A stretch of 61,666 bases of DNA, from positions 1-61,666 of the forward strand of contig CAJMQN010000010.1 in NCBI GenBank assembly GCA_905215695.1, read 5' to 3'. The notes below the pieces were generated by a model, which saw only the letters and a list, made by a program, of their open reading frames with translations, searched no databases and was not told where the DNA came from. Shown here piece by piece: positions 40,937 through 48,573 of the stretch. How positions within the stretch are numbered: the stretch's first letter is position 1; every line of letters starts with the position of its first letter. A program made the translations under genes and the position numbers. Origin of the DNA: an uncultured bacterium (GTDB lineage: Bacteria; Bacillota; Clostridia; Christensenellales; HGM11417).

Positions 40937-43579
40937 TTATATTTTCCGAACGACAAACGTCCGAATTTTTTTGGGACCGAACTCCAGTTCGACGGCGTTT
41001 GCGCCGAGCCGTTTCTCCGAATCTTCCGCGAGGTCGGTCTCGAAGATTTCACCCGCCGCGCTGAACTTGGTGCGCTGACTCTCCCCCGACAGGTTGACCA
41101 ACCGCACAACGATATCCTCTCCGTTCTCCGCAAGTTTTGCCGCGGTCACGGCGATATTCTTGTTCCCGTAGCGGAACGCGGACTCCCCCGAGAGCACAAG
41201 CCCTTCGTAGGGGTCGGGCAGGAAATAGAGCTGTGAGAGCTTGGAATCCTGCACCGCGGGTCTGCCGCCCGCAAACTTTTTCCTGTCCATGGACGAAAAC
41301 TTTGCCAAAATTCCCGTGCGAAATCCTTTCGCTTTGGCAAAGAGCATTCCCGCGCTGTCGTCCGCGAACCCGTAGAGCCCGAGCCGCCCCGAAATTTGCC
41401 GCTTGCACTGCCCCTCGGGCATGAACCATTCCGCCCCGGTATCCCCGCGCACAATCACGCCCGTCGCCCGCAGAAGGGTAAACCACAGCAGACTCCCCGC
41501 GCGTTCCACCTCGTGCTGCCCCTCGGTGAAGACGGCAAACCCCCGTCCCTCGCCCCGAACCGCCGCAAAAGTCGCGTTGCAGAAGGTGGGCATTACGGTG
41601 TCGCAGCAACACTCTTCGGGCGTATGCGCGGACACGTCGTAGGGCGAATCCGTCCAAATGCAGTCCGCGGCAATCGCCGTATCGATTCCGAGCCGCAGAC
41701 GGTGGTCCTCCGCGCGGTTGTCTATCTCATAGGAGAGCTCGAGAACGTCGCAGTTTTTCTTGAGCGTCAGCGTCAAACCGACCGTGACGATGACGGTCGC
41801 CTCCGAACGCCGCCCCTCGACAAAATCAAAACGCTTGGGAATGCGCAGGTGGTGCTCCACCCGCAGCGTCTTGCGGAGGGGATTGTCCTCCGTCACTTTG
41901 ACGGAGGCGAGCACGGGGTCCGGCGTCACGACCCGCCCTGCGGGCAGGCAGACATAGCTCTCCCCCATGTCCCCGACGTCTTCGATGCGAATGGCGTCCC
42001 GAACGGTCACGCCGCTCTTTTTGCAGAGAATATCAATTCTGCCGCCGTCCGCATCGATTCGGTAAAATTCGTTTTCCAAGCCCTCTTTCGCGCGCACGGG
42101 CTGACTCTGCCCGCCCGGCACAACCGCATAGGCGCACACCGAGTGCGCGGGCACATCCTTGCACCCGACCAGCACCCGCCAGATGTCCACGTCCAGTGTT
42201 CCCGGCAGATTCACCGGGCTGAATACCGCAAGGTATCCCTTCTCCCGTCCCAGCACCGTAAAGGGCACTTCGTTTCCCTCCGGGTCGAGAATGGAAAAAC
42301 TCTCCACTTTTTCCGCGCGGGGAAAGTGCATTTCAAGCTCAACAACGTCGCTTGCGCGCTCCTCGGTGGGATTGCACAGCGCGACGACGTAATTTTCCGG
42401 TTCGCGCGCGGGACTCGCTGCGTGCCCCGCGACGAGTTCGAGTCCCCGTTTCAAGAGTTCCTCGCCCGCCTCCCGAATCCGCGCGTAACGATCCTCCATG
42501 TGCGAACAAACTTCATCCCGCGAACTCCCGCAAATACTGTCGTGCGGGTGGTTGCGGAGCAGACTTTTCCAAAGATAATCAAGTTGGTCCGCGGGATATA
42601 CCCCCCGCATTCCCTTCGCCTCGAGAATGGTATAAAGCGGTTCCAAAATATCCGAAAGCAGCGTCTGCGCGCGCACGTTGAGGGTCTTTAAATAGATTCG
42701 CAGCGCCCAGCACCCGCGCAACAGTTCATTGTCCCTGCCGTTTAAGAGCGCACCCGCATAGACGGGAAGTTCGGTTTTGTTTTCCTCGAAATAGGTTTTC
42801 AGCGCGGAGACAAAATCGTCAAGCCGCATCTGTTCCATCTCGTGCCCGCGCGCAGAAAGTTCCGAAATAACCTCCCGCACGTCCCCCTGCGCCTCGAGGT
42901 GGTCCACCCCGTTCATGAGCAGAACGTAGGGCGAAAGATTAAAGTGTTCAAAACTCTCCCGTTCCCGCGCCAAAAGATGTTCCGCCGCCTGTATGTCCGT
43001 AGGAATATGCTGCGCGTTGTTGTACCAGTCTTTCAGATGAACCGCAAGCGCGCGCGTTCCGTCCGCGCCCTCCCACAAAAATTCCGTAGGCATAGCTACC
43101 CGTTCGACTTCGCCGTTCTCGCTTCGGCGGTAAAAGGCGTAGCCCCTGCCGAAAATAAAGTTGTCGATTCCGAACTCTCTCAATATCTGCGGCAACTGAG
43201 AGACGTTCCCGAACTGATCGGGAGCGTACCCGACGGAAGAGCATCCGCCGAACTCCCTTGCGATGCGCCGCCCGCGCAGGAGATTTCGCACAGTCGCCTC
43301 GCCGCTCGTGAGATAAAAATCGTTTTGAAGATACCAAGGTCCTACGACAAGGTTGCCGCGGGAAATCCAACTTTTCAGTATTTCCCGTTTGGAAGGTCGG
43401 ATCTCGAGATAGTCCTCGAGAACCACGGTCTGCGCGTCGAGGTGAAAAATGTAATCGGAATCCCGCTCGAGAATTCCGAGCAAGCGGTCCACAAGGTCCA
43501 CGAGCTTGAGCCGGAATACCTCAAAGGGCTGATACCACTCCCGGTCCCAATGCGTATGCGAAATCACCACAAATTTCAT
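40937..43579 (-). CDS. GH38 alpha-mannosidase
   Basis: 880 residues, cytoplasmic (no signal peptide). GH38 catalytic domain: HTHWDREWY at 8-16 (zinc His and Asp), GYAPDQFGN with the nucleophile Asp near 121, then YVLLMNGVDHLEAQ with another metal His. Mid helical and C-terminal beta domains complete it. It hydrolyses alpha-mannosides imported as oligosaccharides, like MngB-type enzymes. The start MKFVVISHTHWD is the family N-terminus with GAGG upstream. Operon with the SGNH hydrolase; promoter at 43610-43638. Confidence 0.94.
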   Translation of the reverse strand: MKFVVISHTHWDREWYQPFEVFRLKLVDLVDRLLGILERDSDYIFHLDAQTVVLEDYLEIRPSKREILKSWISRGNLVVGPWYLQNDFYLTSGEATVRNLLRGRRIAREFGGCSSVGYAPDQFGNVSQLPQILREFGIDNFIFGRGYAFYRRSENGEVERVAMPTEFLWEGADGTRALAVHLKDWYNNAQHIPTDIQAAEHLLARERESFEHFNLSPYVLLMNGVDHLEAQGDVREVISELSARGHEMEQMRLDDFVSALKTYFEENKTELPVYAGALLNGRDNELLRGCWALRIYLKTLNVRAQTLLSDILEPLYTILEAKGMRGVYPADQLDYLWKSLLRNHPHDSICGSSRDEVCSHMEDRYARIREAGEELLKRGLELVAGHAASPAREPENYVVALCNPTEERASDVVELEMHFPRAEKVESFSILDPEGNEVPFTVLGREKGYLAVFSPVNLPGTLDVDIWRVLVGCKDVPAHSVCAYAVVPGGQSQPVRAKEGLENEFYRIDADGGRIDILCKKSGVTVRDAIRIEDVGDMGESYVCLPAGRVVTPDPVLASVKVTEDNPLRKTLRVEHHLRIPKRFDFVEGRRSEATVIVTVGLTLTLKKNCDVLELSYEIDNRAEDHRLRLGIDTAIAADCIWTDSPYDVSAHTPEECCCDTVMPTFCNATFAAVRGEGRGFAVFTEGQHEVERAGSLLWFTLLRATGVIVRGDTGAEWFMPEGQCKRQISGRLGLYGFADDSAGMLFAKAKGFRTGILAKFSSMDRKKFAGGRPAVQDSKLSQLYFLPDPYEGLVLSGESAFRYGNKNIAVTAAKLAENGEDIVVRLVNLSGESQRTKFSAAGEIFETDLAEDSEKRLGANAVELEFGPKKIRTFVVRKI

Positions 43580-43609
43580 TCCCCATTTCCTCCGCTCAAA
43601 ATCAAACCT

Positions 43610-43638
43610 ATTATCCCCGAAAAAGAAAAAATAGTCAA
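43610..43638 (-). promoter_or_regulatory. Promoter of the alpha-mannosidase operon
   Basis: -35 TTGACT (43633-43638), 17-bp spacer, -10 GATAAT (43610-43615), minus strand, 13 bases after the sRNA terminator's T run. Confidence 0.7.
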
Positions 43639-43651
43639 CCGTTTCACTTGA

Positions 43652-43777
43652 GAAAAACAAAAAGCACGGAAGGCAGCTGCTACTGCAACTGCCTTCCGTG
43701 CTAATATGATAAGGGGGGAAAATGATGAGCGATATTGAAGAGGCAAACTTGTGAATTTGTTTTCAATCAAGTTTACA
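43652..43777 (-). ncRNA. Candidate small RNA upstream of the alpha-mannosidase gene
   Basis: Bounded by a promoter (43784-43811) and a strong minus-strand terminator: a 14-bp stem AGCACGGAAGGCAG/CTGCCTTCCGTGCT (43663-43702) followed by TTTTTGTTTTT. The roughly 120-nt RNA has a 5' hairpin (AAACTTG/CAAGTTT, 43745-43773) and an unpaired CCCCCC tract (43714-43719) that could bind ribosome sites. No convincing coding frame. A leader of the downstream gene is an alternative. Confidence 0.5.
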
Positions 43778-43783
43778 TTTATT

Positions 43784-43811
43784 ATTATACTCACAAAAAA
43801 ATTTTTGTAAA
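43784..43811 (-). promoter_or_regulatory. Promoter of the candidate small RNA
   Basis: -35 TTTACA (43806-43811), 16-bp spacer, -10 TATAAT (43784-43789), minus strand. Confidence 0.6.
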
Positions 43812-43886
43812 GCGTTTGAAGGCACTTTTTAAAATTTTTTTTGTTTTTTGCCCGAAAAATGTCGAATGGAAAAAAACAAAAAACAG

Positions 43887-43915
43887 TTGCCTAAACAAAA
43901 AAAATCATGTATAAT
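43887..43915 (+). promoter_or_regulatory. Promoter of tRNA-Ser(GGA)
   Basis: -35 TTGCCT (43887-43892), 17-bp spacer, -10 TATAAT (43910-43915), 30 bases before the mature tRNA. Confidence 0.75.
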
Positions 43916-43945
43916 AATATGGCTTTGAAAAAAGCGAATCGCCAC

Positions 43946-44033
43946 GGAGAGGTGTCAGAGTGGTCGATCGTGCCATCTTGGAAAGGTGGTGTACCGCAAG
44001 GTACCGCAGGTTCAAATCCTGTCCTCTCCGCCA
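43946..44033 (+). tRNA. tRNA-Ser(GGA)
   Basis: Acceptor GGAGAGG/CCTCTCC, anticodon stem CCATC/GGTGG with loop TTGGAAA giving GGA, long variable arm (GTACCGCAAGGTACC), T arm CAGGTTCAAATCCTG and encoded CCA. Confidence 0.96.
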
Positions 44034-44037
44034 AAAA

Positions 44038-44077
44038 GAATCCAAATCGAGATATCTCGATTTGGATTCTTTTTTTT
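44038..44077 (+). terminator. Terminator of tRNA-Ser(GGA)
   Basis: A 16-bp perfect stem (arms 44038-44053 and 44054-44069) with eight T after it. Confidence 0.9.
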
Positions 44078-44083
44078 AAAAGC

Positions 44084-44112
44084 TTGCTTTTCGGTTGATA
44101 ATATGCTACACT
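44084..44112 (+). promoter_or_regulatory. Promoter of the structured RNA at 44119
   Basis: -35 TTGCTT (44084-44089), 17-bp spacer, -10 TACACT (44107-44112). The expected start is 44119, exactly the first base of the outer stem of the structured element. Confidence 0.6.
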
Positions 44113-44118
44113 AATTTT

Positions 44119-44323
44119 GCCAAACAATTCTTAATATTCAATCGGAGGTACGGGATTTTTTCTTTTCATAGGTTACATATATCCTTTTCACACCCATTTT
44201 GAATTTGGTAAAAATGCAAATTCCTTTTATGTGGGTGTGGTTAATCCGTACTACGTAAGAATTGTTTGGCGACAGTTGGGGTTTGCGTTTTTCGTGCGTT
44301 GGCTTCGGCTGGCGCATTTTTTT
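44119..44323 (+). ncRNA. Candidate structured RNA or leader, rod-like, ending in a terminator
   Basis: Nested stems: GCCAAACAATTCTTA (44119-44133) with TAAGAATTGTTTGGC (44256-44270), 15 bp perfect; GTACGG with CCGTAC (44148, 44246); CACACCCA with TGGGTGTG (44189, 44232); GAATTTG with CAAATTC (44201, 44217). A large one-sided bulge lies at 44157-44188. Then a terminator: TGCGTTGGC-TTCG-GCTGGCGCA (44295-44316) plus seven T. It ends 11 bases before the ribosome site of the next gene, so it is either a free RNA (6S-like rod) or a transcription attenuator. Confidence 0.6.
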
Positions 44324-44341
44324 ATTTTAGGGAGGTTATTT

Positions 44342-44641
44342 ATGCAAAAAGTTGTTACGATAAGAGCATCACAAAAAGATTTAGAATTTGTAATTGAAAA
44401 ATTTATTTCGTATGGTTGGCGCGTGTTGAATACTGCAAGAGGTTCAGAATGGGGAAGAGTTGGGATATCCTATAAATGGACAATTATATTAGAATTAGGA
44501 GAGAATGACTATAATGCCGACGAAAAAATAAATAGCATTATACGAGAGTTTTCTTCAAAAAGTTATGTAACAACCTCTTTGCTAGTCTTTGGTATTATTG
44601 TTGGTTTTTTATGTCTAATTGTTTTTGCTGTATCACTATAA
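44342..44641 (+). CDS. Small AT-rich tail-anchored protein
   Basis: 99 residues. A soluble alpha/beta N-terminal part (MQKVVTIRASQKDLEFVIEK, then WTIILELGENDYNADEKINS) and one C-terminal membrane helix (about 75-97, LLVFGIIVGFLCLIVFAVSL). The start is the ATG after GGGAGG; a longer frame starts inside the upstream RNA element and is rejected. AT-rich compared with the surrounding genes, and behind a possible attenuator. No family recognised. Confidence 0.75.
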   Translation: MQKVVTIRASQKDLEFVIEKFISYGWRVLNTARGSEWGRVGISYKWTIILELGENDYNADEKINSIIREFSSKSYVTTSLLVFGIIVGFLCLIVFAVSL

Positions 44642-44792
44642 AATACCTTCTGACAAACAAGAAATAAATAATTCGTTTTAGGCTACCACCTGCGCCGTCA
44701 AGTGGGACTATGTTGAACCCCAACAAGGGCAGCGCAGTTCTTTTTATTTATCGAGTTCAATTCCGACACAAACTGCGCCGCCACAGCCAAAG
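44642..44792 (+). other. Non-coding stretch with alternative pairings
   Basis: No gene seen. GCGCAG at 44732-44737 can pair with CTGCGC upstream (44690-44695); the overlapping GCGCAGTT can instead pair with AACTGCGC downstream (44771-44778). ATAAATAA (44664-44671) pairs with TTATTTAT (44744-44751), and TGTTG/CAACA makes a small hairpin around 44711-44725. It ends in a terminator. It could be a 3' UTR or a separate RNA; no promoter is clear. Confidence 0.4.
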
Positions 44793-44819
44793 AGCCCGCA
44801 ATTTCTGCGGGCTTTTTTC
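44793..44819 (+). terminator. Intrinsic terminator
   Basis: Stem AGCCCGCA/TGCGGGCT with a run of six T, closing the 44119-44792 region. Confidence 0.85.
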
Positions 44820-44830
44820 TTTTTCTCCTG

Positions 44831-44860
44831 TTGACTTCGGGGCGGTCAATCTGCTATGCT
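44831..44860 (+). promoter_or_regulatory. Promoter of the PH-domain gene
   Basis: -35 TTGACT (44831-44836), 18-bp spacer, -10 TATGCT (44855-44860). Confidence 0.72.
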
Positions 44861-44881
44861 ATAGATAAGGAGGGTAACACT

Positions 44882-45526
44882 ATGGCAAATTTTCGGGAAG
44901 ATTACTTTCAAGAGGGCAACGGCATGGAGCACAATGCCATCGAGGACGTGCTCGCGGAGGGCGAACAGCTCCTGTGGCGGGGCAAGCCGAAAAAGTCCGC
45001 TTTCATTTGGTCTCGGGTCTTAAAGATGCTCCCCATCGCGATTCTTTGGCTATGCTTTGACGGCGCGTTCATCGGACTCATGGTCGGGCTGAACGTCTTT
45101 TCACAGATTCCGACCATATTCGTGGTGTTCATCTGTGTGTTCCTGCTCTTTCACCTTCTGCCGGTGTGGATTTGGGTGGCAAATATTCTGACTGCAAGCC
45201 GTCAGCATAAAAATATGGAATACGCCTTCACCAATACCCGCATCATTATCCGGAGCGGCGTGGTGGGAATCGACATGAACAACATCTATTACGCCGACAT
45301 CAAAAACATCAATCTCAAGGTTGGTTTTATCGACAAACATCTGCATGTCGGGGATATCTACATCACAAGTTCGGACAAAGCACAGGTTCTCTGGGACATC
45401 GAACGCCCCTACGAGATGACGGCAAAGCTCCAGAAAATCGTTGCGGATATCAAGGCAGATACCTTTTTCCCGAATGCACTGCGCCCCGAACACAATCCGG
45501 GCTACACCACCAAATATAACGGATAA
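44882..45526 (+). CDS. Bacterial PH-domain membrane protein
   Basis: 214 residues. N-terminal charged segment with LAEGEQLLWRGKPKKSAFIW, a signature preceding bPH domains; two membrane helices (about 45-70 and 75-105); then a bPH2-like domain (about 110-190: YAFTNTRIIIRSGVVGID, IYYADIKNINLKVGF, GDIYITSSDKAQVLWDIERP). The family has no settled role, possibly membrane stress. The start was chosen for AAGGAGG eight bases upstream. A GC-rich hairpin (45531-45548) may end the transcript before the convergent XRE gene. Confidence 0.88.
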   Translation: MANFREDYFQEGNGMEHNAIEDVLAEGEQLLWRGKPKKSAFIWSRVLKMLPIAILWLCFDGAFIGLMVGLNVFSQIPTIFVVFICVFLLFHLLPVWIWVANILTASRQHKNMEYAFTNTRIIIRSGVVGIDMNNIYYADIKNINLKVGFIDKHLHVGDIYITSSDKAQVLWDIERPYEMTAKLQKIVADIKADTFFPNALRPEHNPGYTTKYNG

Positions 45527-45552
45527 CCTGCGCGCTTTCGGGCGCGCCCCTT

Positions 45553-45873
45553 TTATTTCTTCAGAAGAGTGAGAATGTTTTCTGTCGTGTCAAGAATAAT
45601 GTCTTGCTCATTCTCGTCCAAACGATGAAACAGTTGCAGGCAGCGCATGTCCTTCGGGCTGAGTTTATTGCAGTCGAATCCGCACAGAAACCGGCAGGGA
45701 CTCTCTCCCATCGCCTCGCATAGATAGCAGAATGTATCGAGCCGGGGATAGACATCCCGGTTTATCAGGTTTGCCAGCGTGCTCTTCGAGAGCGGTGTGT
45801 CCTTGATGAGCGAGTACGGTTTTAAGCTCTTTGCTTCCATGACTTTCAGCATTTCTGCTACAATGTCTTGCAT
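45553..45873 (-). CDS. XRE-family regulator, Lactobacillales/Clostridia small type
   Basis: 106 residues. N-terminal helix-turn-helix (about 5-65): LKPYSLIKDTPLSKSTLANLI with DTFCYLCEAMGESPCRFL. C-terminal helical tail (RCLQLFHRLDENEQDIIL) resembles the end of the XRE protein at 56200. The start was set at the ATG with GAGGAGA six bases before it. It is convergent with the PH-domain gene and upstream AT-rich DNA has several TATAAT-like boxes. Target unknown. Confidence 0.85.
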   Translation of the reverse strand: MQDIVAEMLKVMEAKSLKPYSLIKDTPLSKSTLANLINRDVYPRLDTFCYLCEAMGESPCRFLCGFDCNKLSPKDMRCLQLFHRLDENEQDIILDTTENILTLLKK

Positions 45874-45975
45874 TGCTATTCTCCTCAAACGTATGTATTA
45901 TATTATATCATATCTTGAATGTGAGAAAAAACAGCGCTTAATTTTGTACTAAAATTGTCCAATTTCGTAAATAAA

Positions 45976-46018
45976 AACAGGGAAATCCCGTTTTTTGGGG
46001 ATTTCCCTGTTTTTTGAC
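45976..46018 (-). terminator. Terminator of the gyrB-gyrA operon
   Basis: 14-bp stem AACAGGGAAATCCC/GGGATTTCCCTGTT; on the minus strand it is followed by TTTTTATTT. It lies just past the gyrA stop. Confidence 0.87.
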
Positions 46019-46024
46019 TCTCTT

Positions 46025-48562
46025 TTATTCTTCGGTAGCGGGCTTTGTCTCGCTCTCCGGCGTTTCCGCACTCTCCGCTGCGCCCTCTTCGGACTCCTCG
46101 GGTTCCGAAGGCGTCACCGCGACGGAGACAACCTTTCCGCTGTCCTTGAGTTTCATGATTCGAACGCCCTGCGTATCCCGTCCGATCTTGGAGATTTCCT
46201 CGGCTTTGATTCGGATGATGATACCGTTGTCCGCAATAACCATGACGTCGTTGTCCGCGGAGACGAGTTTCAAGGCGACGAGCTTGCCCGTCTTTTCGTT
46301 GATGACACCGGCTTTGATGCCCTTTCCCGCGCGGCTCTGCAGGCGGAACTCCTCGATTTCGGTCCGCTTGCCGTAGCCCTGCTCGCTCATCGTCATGACC
46401 TCAAATCCATTCTTCAAGACGATCATATCCACAATATAGTCGTCCTTGTTGAGATTCATGCTCTTGACGCCCTGCGTGTCTCTGCCCATCGGGCGGACGT
46501 CCTCCTCGCTGAACCGAATGCACTTGCCGTCGTTGGATGCGACGAGAATTTCGTCGTAGCCGCAGGTCATCTGCACGGAGATGAGCGAATCTCCCTCGTT
46601 CAAGGAAATTGCAATCTTGCCCACCTTACGAATGGAGTCGAATTCGGCGAGCGGCGTCTTTTTGATCAGCCCTTTGCGGGTCGCCATCATCAAAAAGCCC
46701 TTGGCAATTTCGGGACGGGGAATGACCGCGGACACCTTTTCGCCCTCGGAAAGCTGCAACAGATTGATGATCGCTCTGCCCCGCGCCTGTCGTTCCGCCT
46801 CGGGAATCTCGTAGCCCTTGACCGAATATACCTTGCCGAAGTTCGTAAAGAAGAGGATTTCGTCGTGCGTATTGGACACGAAAATGTTTTCCACAAAGTC
46901 CTCGTCCTTGGTCTTGTGCGCGGTGATTCCCATGCCGCCTCTGCGCTGCGCTTTGTACTCGGAGACGGGCATGCGTTTGATATATCCCGTGTGCGTCATG
47001 GAGACGAGAATGTCCTCCCGCTCGATGAGGTCGGCGATGTCGATTTCGCCGTAGTCGAGGGAAAGCTCGGTGCGGCGGGGCGCGCCGTACTTGTCTTTCA
47101 CGGCGGTGAGCTCGGTCTTGATGATATCGAGCACCATCTCCGTCGAGGAGAGCACCTGCTTGAAATAGGCAATCTGTTTGTGCAGTTCCTCGAGTTCGGC
47201 TCGAATCTTCTCCACCTCGAGGGAGGTGAGCCGCTGAAGCCGCATGTCGAGAATCGCCTGCGCCTGTTTCTCGGTGAGAATAAACTGCTGTATGAGGTTA
47301 TTGGTCGCCTCCACGCGGTCCCGCGAGGAACGAATGACCCGCACCACTTCGTCGATATTTGTGAGTGCGATGACGAGTCCCTCTAAAATGTGCGCACGCT
47401 CTTCCGCCTTCTCGAGGTCGTACTTCGTCCGGCGGACAATAACTTCCTTTTGGTGCTCGATATAGTAGTAGAGAATCTCCTTGAGGTTCAGAACCTTGGG
47501 TTCTCCGTTCACGAGCGCGAGCAGAATGATTCCGTTGGAGACCTGCAATTGGGTGTGCTTGAAGAGAAGGTTCAAGACGACCTGCGGATTGAAATCCCGC
47601 TTGATGTCGATAACCATGCGCATGCCCTGCCGGTCGGATTCGTCTTTAATGTCCGAAATTCCGTCGATCTTTTTGTCCTTGACGAGGTTTGCAATGTATT
47701 CGATGAGTCGCGCCTTGTTGACCTGATAGGGGAGCTCGGTCACGACGATGCGGGAACGCGTGCCGTTGTTGAATTCCTCGATGTCCGTCTTTGCGCGCAG
47801 AATCACGCCCCCTCTTCCGGTCTTGTAGGCGTGCCGCACGGCAGCCCTGCCCATGAGAATCGCACCCGTCGGATAGTCCGGCGCGGGAATGAACTTCATG
47901 AGTTCCTCGATGGTGATATCGGGGTTGTCGATCATAGCGATCACGCCGTCAATGACCTCGTTTAAGTTGTGGGGCGGAATATTGGTCGCCATGCCCACCG
48001 CGATGCCGTCCGAGCCGTTGACCAAAAGGTTGGGAAACCGCGCGGGCAAAACCGTCGGCTGCATTTCGGTGTCGTCGAAGTTGGGATAGAAATCGACCGT
48101 GTTTTTGTCGATGTCCGCGAGCATCTGCGAGGCGATGGGCGAGAGCCGCGCCTCGGTGTACCGCTGTGCCGCGGCGGGGTCGCCGTCCACCGAACCGAAG
48201 TTTCCGTGTCCGTCCACGAGCGGGTAGTTGATAGAGAAGTCCTGCGCAAGGCGGACGAGCGCGTCATAGACCGCGTAGTCCCCGTGCGGGTGATATTTAC
48301 CCAGCACTTCGCCGACGATTCTCGCGCACTTTCTGTGCGGTTTATCGGAGTACAGTCCGAGCCCGTCCCCCATCGCGTAGAGAATGCGGCGGTGCACGGG
48401 TTTCAAGCCGTCCCGAACGTCCGGGATCGCGCGGGAGACGTTGACCGCCATCGCGTACGCGATAAAGGATTTTTTGATTTCGTCCTCGACGTTTACGGGC
48501 AGAATCTTGCTCTTGGCGAGACTCTTTTCAAATTCCTGTATGATTTCTTGTTTCTTTGCCAT
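46025..48562 (-). CDS. gyrA: DNA gyrase subunit A
   Basis: 845 residues. Catalytic Tyr135 in AAQRYTEARL, GyrA box QRRGGMG near 550 in the C-terminal pinwheel, and an acidic tail. Forms A2B2 with GyrB to introduce negative supercoils. In the quinolone region the sequence is HPHGDYAVYD: Tyr96 occupies the site of E. coli Ser83, Asp100 that of Asp87. Starts 11 bp after the gyrB stop. Confidence 0.97.
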   Translation of the reverse strand: MAKKQEIIQEFEKSLAKSKILPVNVEDEIKKSFIAYAMAVNVSRAIPDVRDGLKPVHRRILYAMGDGLGLYSDKPHRKCARIVGEVLGKYHPHGDYAVYDALVRLAQDFSINYPLVDGHGNFGSVDGDPAAAQRYTEARLSPIASQMLADIDKNTVDFYPNFDDTEMQPTVLPARFPNLLVNGSDGIAVGMATNIPPHNLNEVIDGVIAMIDNPDITIEELMKFIPAPDYPTGAILMGRAAVRHAYKTGRGGVILRAKTDIEEFNNGTRSRIVVTELPYQVNKARLIEYIANLVKDKKIDGISDIKDESDRQGMRMVIDIKRDFNPQVVLNLLFKHTQLQVSNGIILLALVNGEPKVLNLKEILYYYIEHQKEVIVRRTKYDLEKAEERAHILEGLVIALTNIDEVVRVIRSSRDRVEATNNLIQQFILTEKQAQAILDMRLQRLTSLEVEKIRAELEELHKQIAYFKQVLSSTEMVLDIIKTELTAVKDKYGAPRRTELSLDYGEIDIADLIEREDILVSMTHTGYIKRMPVSEYKAQRRGGMGITAHKTKDEDFVENIFVSNTHDEILFFTNFGKVYSVKGYEIPEAERQARGRAIINLLQLSEGEKVSAVIPRPEIAKGFLMMATRKGLIKKTPLAEFDSIRKVGKIAISLNEGDSLISVQMTCGYDEILVASNDGKCIRFSEEDVRPMGRDTQGVKSMNLNKDDYIVDMIVLKNGFEVMTMSEQGYGKRTEIEEFRLQSRAGKGIKAGVINEKTGKLVALKLVSADNDVMVIADNGIIIRIKAEEISKIGRDTQGVRIMKLKDSGKVVSVAVTPSEPEESEEGAAESAETPESETKPATEE

Positions 48563-48573
48563 CTCTCTTCCCC

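Noticed and set aside
43723..43755. Ten-codon plus-strand peptide (MMSDIEEANL) after GGGGGG
   Set aside because: The ribosome site is good, but it lies in the complement of the candidate small RNA, has no clear promoter or terminator, and is too short to support.
43946..44641. Island integrated at tRNA-Ser(GGA)
   Set aside because: The downstream DNA is AT-rich, but no repeat of the tRNA 3' end was found downstream, so there is no evidence for integration there.
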